Positions 17,017 to 23,036 of a DNA stretch of 23,036 nucleotides are shown here, piece after piece. The notes beneath the pieces were generated by a model. That model did no database searches, was not told the DNA's origin, and saw only the letters and a list, made by a program, of their open reading frames with translations. The stretch covers positions 1 to 23,036 of the forward strand of contig WHUX01000487.1 of the NCBI GenBank assembly GCA_015179025.1, written 5' to 3'. Source of the stretch: Terfezia claveryi (taxonomy: Eukaryota; Ascomycota; Pezizomycetes; Pezizales; Pezizaceae). Each line of letters starts with the position of its first letter. Position 1 is the stretch's first letter. Both the position numbers and the translations under genes were made by a program.

Positions 17017-17742
17017 GCATTAGGTGTATTGAATGTGGTGGAAGACAATATATGACAATACTATGGTCAAGACCGTATTCAACAACAGGGTAAGCAACAT
17101 GGCTACTATGACCATCCACAATGAGCATGCGCCAAATAGAGGGCTGCGGAGGTTTAGTATAAGGATCAAAATGCTTGGATATATAATCCAAGCCAAGCTC
17201 ATCATCCATATAGCCACTAGGTGATCGACTAAAGGTTGCAGGCCTTGTATCACCAGTGGTATACCATCCATCACAATGAACCTTATTCGCCCATATAATA
17301 AACGGTGGTATCACGTGACCTGTAGCACTGATTGTCTCAAGTGAGGAGCAAAACTCTCGATTTCCATCAGTTAATACAACCTTACTGCGGCTATTGGCAC
17401 CAGCACGGACTATTGCCTTCTGTCGACCCACTGCCAGACCTATGATAATGCCCTTTTCATCACAGTTCCATAGGTATTCGGGACTAATTTTGTACTGCTG
17501 CATGAGACTCCGCAGTGTACGATACCATTTAGCTTGCTCCTCTAATGTTGCAGCAACCTTAGCTCGAGTCTTCTCCAGATATTGACAATACTTCAGCTTA
17601 ACACTAGGATGTCGGGAAAGGAAACGCTCAGCCCAATGGATACCAGGAATAATTTTCTTGTGAAGACTGCGAGCTTGCAGCATCCAGATAGCCATCGATA
17701 CTAGCATTAGCAGTGTGACAGGGAAGTAGAGGTCGCTCATCC
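17017..17742 (-). pseudogene. pogo/Fot-like transposase pseudogene, N-terminal and middle part
   Basis: Carries the first two acidic catalytic residues of a DDE_1 transposase: WNCDEKG and MLIVDGHSSHV, then CLPPHSIHLM where it is cut by the gypsy element. Upstream is the CENP-B-type DNA-binding region (LQARSLHKKIIPGIHWAERF, LSRHPSVKLKYCQYLEKTR). The frame has no stop across 240 codons. The start is missing: the first readable residues come from the LTR of gypsy copy 2, which truncates the gene at 17742/17743. Joined across the GCATT duplication, this half continues in frame into 11127 and below, so the host transposase was one gene before insertion. The missing N-terminal piece was not found to the right of copy 2. 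Confidence 0.88.
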
Positions 17743-18235
17743 TGTAACGAGGCTCGGGGGACGTGGCGACCAAGGGGTACGCCTAGGCAGTGGACAAGGA
17801 GATTGCACACGTAGGAACACTACGTGTGTGATAGGGGAAGGCTGGGACGGGGGCAAGGGCAAGAGGCAAGAGAGGCAGAGGGCAAGGGACACGAGACACG
17901 CGGAAGCAGTTGCCGCGTGTGTCAAGGGAGGCAGCTGGGCTGCAGAGACAAGGCGAGGCAAGGCAAGGAGGTGCACAAGGGAGATGCACCAACGTAGAGA
18001 GAAGTAAGGCCCTGTATTGGATATACAAGACGTTGGATGGGGATCCAACGAGAGGGCGGAGAGAGCAAGCTATATATACAGGCTTCCTTCCTAGCCAAGG
18101 CCACCGGAAGGAATAAGGTTCCCGAGACCCCTTATCTCGGGAACAGAGATAACAACGATATCAATCAACAATAACGAGAGTCGGACGGAATCCCGTCTGA
18201 CTCTCAAACCCGGCTAGGAAAGGACGGTTGTGACA
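17743..18235 (-). repeat. 3' LTR of gypsy copy 2
   Basis: 493 bp, starts TGTAACG and ends GTGACA. It shares with copy 1 the first ~45 bases (CGACCAAGGGGTACGCCTAG), the hairpin GTTGGAT-GGGG-ATCCAAC at 18031-18048 and the GAGAGTC...GACTCTC inverted repeat at 18175-18205. The middle differs and is about 100 bp longer. A polypurine tract (minus strand TAAAGGGGGGATAG) abuts it at 18236-18249. Confidence 0.88.
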
Positions 18236-18448
18236 CTATCCCCCCTTTAGGCTCGGAGCCCCAGTGACGAAAGACAAGACAAGGCGAAAGGCAAGACAAA
18301 AACAAACAAACAAAACAGGCGACTAAAACCAATAACCCATAACACAACCCCAATGCCGGAAGTACGTACCAACAATAATCCCAACAACAACGACAATAAC
18401 AACAGCGACAAAACGACCCTAATAACCAATTCCAGGATGACAAGAACA

Positions 18449-19739
18449 TCATTGGGCGGGGCGAGGCTTCCGGGGGTAATGCTGGTGGAACAGGGTAACC
18501 AAGTCCTGTACGTTTTCCAGGTCCTCCGCTGGTTGCCAGGTCGTCTCCTCATCTCCCAGCCATTTGACCTTATATTGCAGGTGCCCATACCTTCTTCGGG
18601 AGTCCAGCATTTCCTCTACCTCCCATTCCTCCTCACCTTCGATAACCACGGGGGGAGGTGGAGGGTGTTTCTGGCCGGGGAGAGGGTTGCTAGCAGCAGG
18701 TTCGATCTCGGAGACATGGACGACTGGGTGTCGTTTGATGTCTTTGGGGAACCTCAATCGATAGGCATGAGTGCCTACAGCGGCCACCACCTCGAATGGA
18801 CCCAGGAACTTATGGTCGAGCTTGCGAGATGGCCGTTCCGTCCGGAAGTGCCTGCTGGAGAGCCACACCTTATCTCCTGGCTGATACCTGGGGGCTGGCA
18901 ACCGTGATCCGTTGGCATGCTCCGCTTGCCTAGCTTGAGCATATACCAGTTCGGCTCTTAGGGTGGAGTGCAACTCAGCAATCTCCGTGGCGAACTCCTT
19001 AGCTGGGGTGTTCTCCCTAGCCTTGTGCAGAGGTGCTAGAGAGTCCACGAAACGAGGGTGCCAGCCATAATTGGCCAGGAACGGGGAGGTTTTTAGAGAC
19101 TCCGAGAAATGGTTGTTAGCGGCGAACTCACAGGTTGCCAGCAGCGAAACCAGTTGTTTTGCTGGTAATTGACGTATGCTCTCAGGTACTGCTCCATGAT
19201 TGCATTCATTCGCTCGGACTGACCATCTGTTTGGGGGTGATACGCTGTGGAGAGGTGTATGTTGATTCCCAGAAGCTCGCAGAATACCTTCCAGAAGTCC
19301 GAGACAAATTGAGGGCCGCGGTCTGAGATGACAGACTTGGGGAGACCATGGTAGCGGAATACATGGTTGAGGTAGAGGCCGGCGAGGTCCCGGGCAGAAC
19401 AGGTATCATGGCAAGGTATAACATGCCTCATTTTGGTCAATCGGTCTACTACCATAAGAATAGCGTTAAACCCCGAATCCTCCAGCAACCCAGTCACAAA
19501 GTCCATGGTTAGGTGTTGCCAAGGCTGGTCTGGGATCTCCAGGGGCTTCAGGGTCCCATAAGGAGCGTGGCGGACAGGCTTAGCACGCTTGCAAACGTGG
19601 CAGTTCCGTACGTACCGCTCCACATCCTTCCATTGGTCAATCCATGTGTATTCCCTGGCCAGAAGCTCTAACGTTTTGGCCACTCCAGGGTGACCTGCAG
19701 CCAGGCTGTCATGGTGTTCCTTGATCAATCTAAGGCGCC
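18449..19739 (-). pseudogene. pol remnant of gypsy copy 2 (integrase and chromodomain)
   Basis: Reads from the integrase HHCC finger (HHDSLAAGHPGVAKTLELLA, CHVCKRAK) through the catalytic core (MDFVTGLLED, ISDRGPQF, HPQTDGQSERMN) to YVNYQQNNW near 19150. There one G is missing compared with copy 1, the frame shifts and stops at 19093. The correct frame resumes and is open from about 19150 to 18449, with the GPY/F-like region (DHKFLGPFEVVAAVGTHAYR) and a full chromodomain (EWEVEEMLDSRRRYGHLQYK). Beyond 19739 there is no similarity to pol. Protease, RT and RNase H are absent, so this copy cannot move by itself. Confidence 0.92.
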
Positions 19740-20309
19740 ATCAGAAAGGAATCTAGTTTGCCTTTATGGGTCTGACGCCTCCGGTGCCACAAATACAAAC
19801 TGCCAGTTACCGGCGCGCTCCTCTGTTCCTCTGGCTCCCCGATGCCGGCTCTTCACAGGCTGCCGCTGACGCTAGCCCCAAATTGTCCTCCTCCTGACTC
19901 TGACGGTCCTGCACTCTCGCCGCGGCTCACCTCTCTACTAACGTCACGATGCATCCCCTGAGAGGCCTGTCACCTCGCTACCCTCCCATACAATTTCGCC
20001 GTGATGCCTACGTCTCCATGTCCATCGCCAGGCCCCTGATTGCTGCCGATGCCTTCTGATAGACCCCTGCCTTCTCTTCCATACCCTGCCTCAACATTTT
20101 CTAATTCACACATACCGGAGACTCCCGAACCCCTTTTTGCACTCACTACGTTCTCGCTTGGCCTCTGATAAACCATTCCATTCTATTATTCTCTCGTTCC
20201 CTTCTACATTAAATCCTGCTAACCAGACTACTTAGATCCTACTCCATACATTGACATAATCCCCAATCCCTCACCACATATAACCGGCAACAAAACAAAT
20301 ATTCCGACC
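19740..20309. other. Unassigned sequence right of gypsy copy 2
   Basis: About 570 bp, C/T-rich on the plus strand. A minus-strand frame at 20176-19970 (68 codons, MVYQRPSENVVSAKRGSGVS) and another at about 19860-19740 reaching the gypsy junction (GSLYLWHRRRQTHKGKLDSF) are composition-plausible, but neither is recognised. They could be pieces of the locus that copy 2 entered. The missing pogo N-terminus is not seen here. Confidence 0.3.
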
Positions 20310-22389
20310 TCACCTTCTCAGCGCCCTACAATTCATCCCTTCATCCTCTGTTATCTCTCCACTGTCTTCATCTGGTTCACCCTCTCCACCCTCGTCCTCC
20401 AATCCACCATTATCTTCGCGTTCCTCCGAATCCTCATCACCCTCATCGTCTTCAGAGCTATCTCCCCCATCCCCGTCTGCATTACTGTCATTTGCTAACT
20501 CCAGTGGATCCTGATCGTCTTCAACCAAGTCCGCATCATCACCTATGCTTGATACCCTCTTGTTACGACCACCTATATCAGGCCCAGTTGGGGGTTCTTG
20601 GGGAAGTACCCAACTGGCATGAGATACGCGTCCTCCGCATCCTTTATGTCTGCTGCCACTTCATCAGCATATTCCTCGAGTTCAATCCTTTCCATCTTAT
20701 ATGACTCGGGTTGCTCCCATCGAGTCACTTTCCCACGCTGTTGGCATCGCCGCACAATCCCGATACGTATGACCTTGAGAAGACTCTGCTCGAGTGTTGT
20801 AGGAAAATCACCCCATTGCTCTCGCATACGACCAAAAGCTACTGTGGCACTGTCAGTGTTCTTCTCCTACCATGGACGGAGGATTCCAGACCAACCAGCT
20901 GAATTCGTGTAATTGAAATTGTCACCATCTTTGAACACTCCACTCTCATAAGTGAGAAGGGCATGCTGGAGGGTTGCAAATATCAGGCACATGAACGAAC
21001 CGGTAATTCGGCTTATGAATGTGCGATCCTGGTTTCCGAGTTTCTTTGGGCCGTCGAAATAATTCATGTGGATAAACCGCACGCCTTCGCTTGCACGAAA
21101 TCTATGACCCCACTCCTGCAATTATTCCCCGGTTCATGAGCATCTAGTCGCGGTCAGAATTAGGGTCATTTGTCGTACCTTCCGTTTTTCCTCCTTGCAC
21201 ATGAAACGATCCTTGTCTAACAACTCACTAACTCGCTCGCGAACGTAGTCCGGACTGCAGTTTTGATCAAACTCATATAGTTTGGCTATGTGTCGCTTTG
21301 CTTCATACACCAGATGGGATCTTGTACGAGATTGGATACTCCGTAACTAATTAATCATTGTCAGCATCTCGAAGCAGATACTTTGGCTTTCACTAACATA
21401 GGTATCAATTTTACTCGTACGCTCTTCATCAACTCCGCATTCTACCTCAGCTTCCTTCCATATCCTTACCAAGATACATTCCGTACCCTCAGCATCTGGC
21501 AATGGCTCCTCAAACAATGTGATCCTCTCCATGCGGTTTGCGGCATTACTGACAACTGCTTTTGTTACCCCTTCAAACTGTGTGAAGCTCCTATTTCGCC
21601 GTTCCTTTTCCCTGGCACCTGTCAGTCGCTTCTTGGACCTGTTGGGATTATTATCCCCCATGTTCACCACCACCCTGGTAGCATCCTGTGTATCCAGTGG
21701 CGGAGGTGGGGACCCAAGTAGTGCCCCAAGTAGTGAGGGTGAAGATCGTAGCTCTGGTGGGGGTGATAATCGTCTTTGTGCACCCAGTGGTGTTGGTGAG
21801 GGTCCTGACCCAGACGCAGAGTTTGCCAATACCCGCATGGACGGAGAAGAGGCTTCCACATGCCGCTACGATGTAATGTAAGTAGAAATCAAATATCCTT
21901 AATATTTTCTTTGAAAGATTGGCTTACATTCGGTGCCCCAAAAATTGTGGAGCTGGAATTACGGGTTGTAGCTGATCCTTTTGCTGGATCCCCAGCGGAC
22001 CTGGCAGACCCAGCGAGGGTTTGCGGCCGAGTTTGCTGTGCGAAACAACCATGTAAGTATGAGTCTCCTGGATCTGCTTTCTATGCTCCTACCTTTGGAA
22101 AGTTGATTGTGGACTTGAACGATGATGGACCCTAATAACTTGCTTAATTTGTTAGATATATATATATAACAACCTTGGAACACACGTGAATACCCACTGG
22201 ACTACTTGCGCTGTCCATTCCTTGCGTCCTGTCATTGAACGTCAAGAGGTTGGTATCATGATCAGCCCTCTCAGAAGCTGCGGGACGTTTGCCTCGATCT
22301 CCCCGGAGGTCACTCTTACTGGCAGCTCGCTTAGTGGAAGACTCCTTACCCTTCCCCTTTGTTTTCGTGGGCTTTCGTGTGGTCGCCAT
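20310..22389 (-). pseudogene. DUF6532-like repetitive fungal gene with nonsense codons
   Basis: Exons 22389-22186, 22131-21928, 21865-21398, 21346-21179 and 21115-20310 join in phase 0; introns are 54, 62, 51 and 63 bp, two with CTAAC branch sites. The N-terminus is Lys/Arg-rich (MATTRKPTKTKGKGKESSTK), followed by Ser/Pro linkers, a basic segment (KKRLTGAREKERRNR), and an alpha-helical globular part (AKLYEFDQNCSPDYVRERVS, MNYFDGPKKLGNQ, CLIFATLQHALLTYESGVFK). It ends in a long acidic tail (ADGDGGDSSEDDEGDEDSEE). The globular part resembles DUF6532, a family of unknown function often multiplied in fungal genomes; this is from memory. Lesions are TAG at 22083-22081, TAG at 20869-20867 and a one-base shift at the five-G run 20590-20594. 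No transposon ends were seen around it. Confidence 0.55.
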
Positions 22390-22724
22390 TGTGGAGTTTT
22401 GGGTCTTCTAAGGGCATGGGTGGATATTGTGGTTGTCTTTAAGTCTTTTATCTGCATGTATACTAACGATGACCACCATGGACCGCTCTGTGTGCATGTA
22501 GTCAGTCATGTTTCACAATTGGATAGGTTTCAGCGCTCCGACCCAAATCCTATTGCATATCTACCCAACCTGCATACGTATCATCACATTTATATTTAAA
22601 AAATCAAGAAAAATGACCAAGACCCTGCTCATCCACACCCTCACAACATCCAGCCAAGTACGGACTCTTTCAAAAAAAAAAAAAAAGAATCACAACATCC
22701 AGTCCTTCACAAAGTACTACAACA
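22390..22724. other. Upstream region of the DUF6532-like gene
   Basis: No coding potential seen. It ends in a 15-base A run (about 22673-22687) and an ACAC/AAACACGAAGCCC-type degenerate repeat that continues to about 22815. Confidence 0.4.
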
Positions 22725-22815
22725 TCAAAACACGAAGCCCAAAAACACGAAGCCCAAAGACACAAAACACAAAAACACAAAATACAAAAACACGACACCC
22801 AAAAACACAACATAC
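22716..22815 (+). repeat. Degenerate short tandem repeat (AAACACRAARCCC-like)
   Basis: Units such as AAACACGAAGCCC, AAACACGAAGCCC, AGACACAAAACAC and AAACACGACACCC follow each other with variation. The strand bias (A and C on plus) makes the minus strand read as repeated Val-Phe-Leu. Confidence 0.6.
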
Positions 22816-23036
22816 CCCTCATCATTTATCCCCCTACTTCCAGCAGCCAATACCATACCCTCAGGGCCCCTTTGCTTTTCCACCCCTTTTTTGGGCCACC
22901 CTTCACAACCCTCTCCTTGCCCTCTGTCTTGGCCTTGACCCCCGTGGTCTTGATCTTTACCCCGCGTGGCCTTGGTTTCAGTTGGTTTGGTGGTGGTTGC
23001 CTTGGTTTTGGTGGCTTTGGCTTTGGCTTGTGTTCC
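22725..23036 (-). CDS. Open Lys/Ala/Thr-rich frame at the right edge (5' end off window)
   Basis: An open minus-strand frame enters from the right edge and ends at TGA 22727-22725, 103 codons. It starts with a Lys/Ala/Thr-rich stretch (AKAKATKTKATTTKPTETKA), then a Gly/Gln/Asp-rich part. It finishes in a hydrophobic tail made by the tandem repeat (FLGVVFLYFVFLCFVSLGF). The first part looks like the basic tail or head of a nuclear protein and resembles in style the start of the DUF6532-like gene next to it. The hydrophobic tail may be only repeat translated by chance. Whether it is a real gene cannot be judged from this fragment. Confidence 0.25.
   Translation of the reverse strand, partial: GTQAKAKATKTKATTTKPTETKATRGKDQDHGGQGQDRGQGEGCEGWPKKGVEKQRGPEGMVLAAGSRGINDEGYVVFLGVVFLYFVFLCFVSLGFVFLGFVF

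Larger units (their letters stand above)
17743..19739 (-). mobile_element. 5'-truncated Ty3/gypsy chromovirus (copy 2), related to copy 1
   Basis: Only the 3' end remains: the C-terminal third of pol and a 493-bp 3' LTR. Integrase and chromodomain are close to copy 1 at the protein level. The similarity stops abruptly at about 19739, just before the integrase zinc-finger region. With no second LTR, no target duplication can be checked; the five bases beside the LTR are CATCC (17738-17742). Confidence 0.9.

Overview
The window looks like accessory, transposon-rich DNA of a filamentous ascomycete (Pezizomycotina). The evidence is several genes with 49-85 bp GT-AG introns, fungal-style CTAAC/CTGAC branch sites, a fungal UBC9, a fungal-type GAL1 relic, and Ty3/gypsy chromovirus, pogo/Fot-like and PIF/Harbinger elements. 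The genus cannot be read from the sequence alone.

Layout. 1-497: 5' part of an unrecognised minus-strand gene. About 839-3074: a PIF/Harbinger-type DNA transposon with a plus-strand DDE transposase and a convergent minus-strand Myb/SANT-like gene. 3483-4269: three-exon gene with a C-terminal four-cysteine zinc motif, probably RPA-interacting-protein-like. 5632-6294: four-exon SUMO-conjugating enzyme UBC9, apparently intact and the clearest host gene. 6637-7885: multi-exon minus-strand gene for a putative membrane protein. 8317-10031: a decayed galactokinase (GAL1) gene on the minus strand, split by a 654-bp inverted-repeat element (8881-9534) flanked by TA.

10148-19739 is a nest of transposons. 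A minus-strand pogo-like transposase pseudogene is cut in two (10148-11132 and 17017-17742) by a 5,884-bp Ty3/gypsy chromovirus (11133-17016). That element has 391-bp LTRs differing at one position, a GCATT target duplication, a complete pol and a likely -1 gag/pol frameshift site, but a nonsense codon near the start of gag. The pogo 5' end is cut off by a second, related, 5'-truncated gypsy element (17743-19739). 20310-22389: a five-exon minus-strand gene resembling the repetitive fungal DUF6532 family, with two internal stops and one frameshift. The right edge is low-complexity sequence with an open Lys/Ala/Thr-rich minus-strand frame.

How the parts relate. The order of events can be read: GAL1 decayed and received the inverted-repeat element; a pogo element next to it was hit by gypsy copy 2 and, recently, by gypsy copy 1. 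A recurring theme is single in-frame nonsense codons in otherwise open frames (Harbinger ORF2, gag, pogo, the DUF6532-like gene, GAL1). Most are explainable as C-to-T changes, as expected of mild RIP or methyl-cytosine decay. I found no CRISPR array, no rRNA and no convincing tRNA. Gene structures were spliced by eye.
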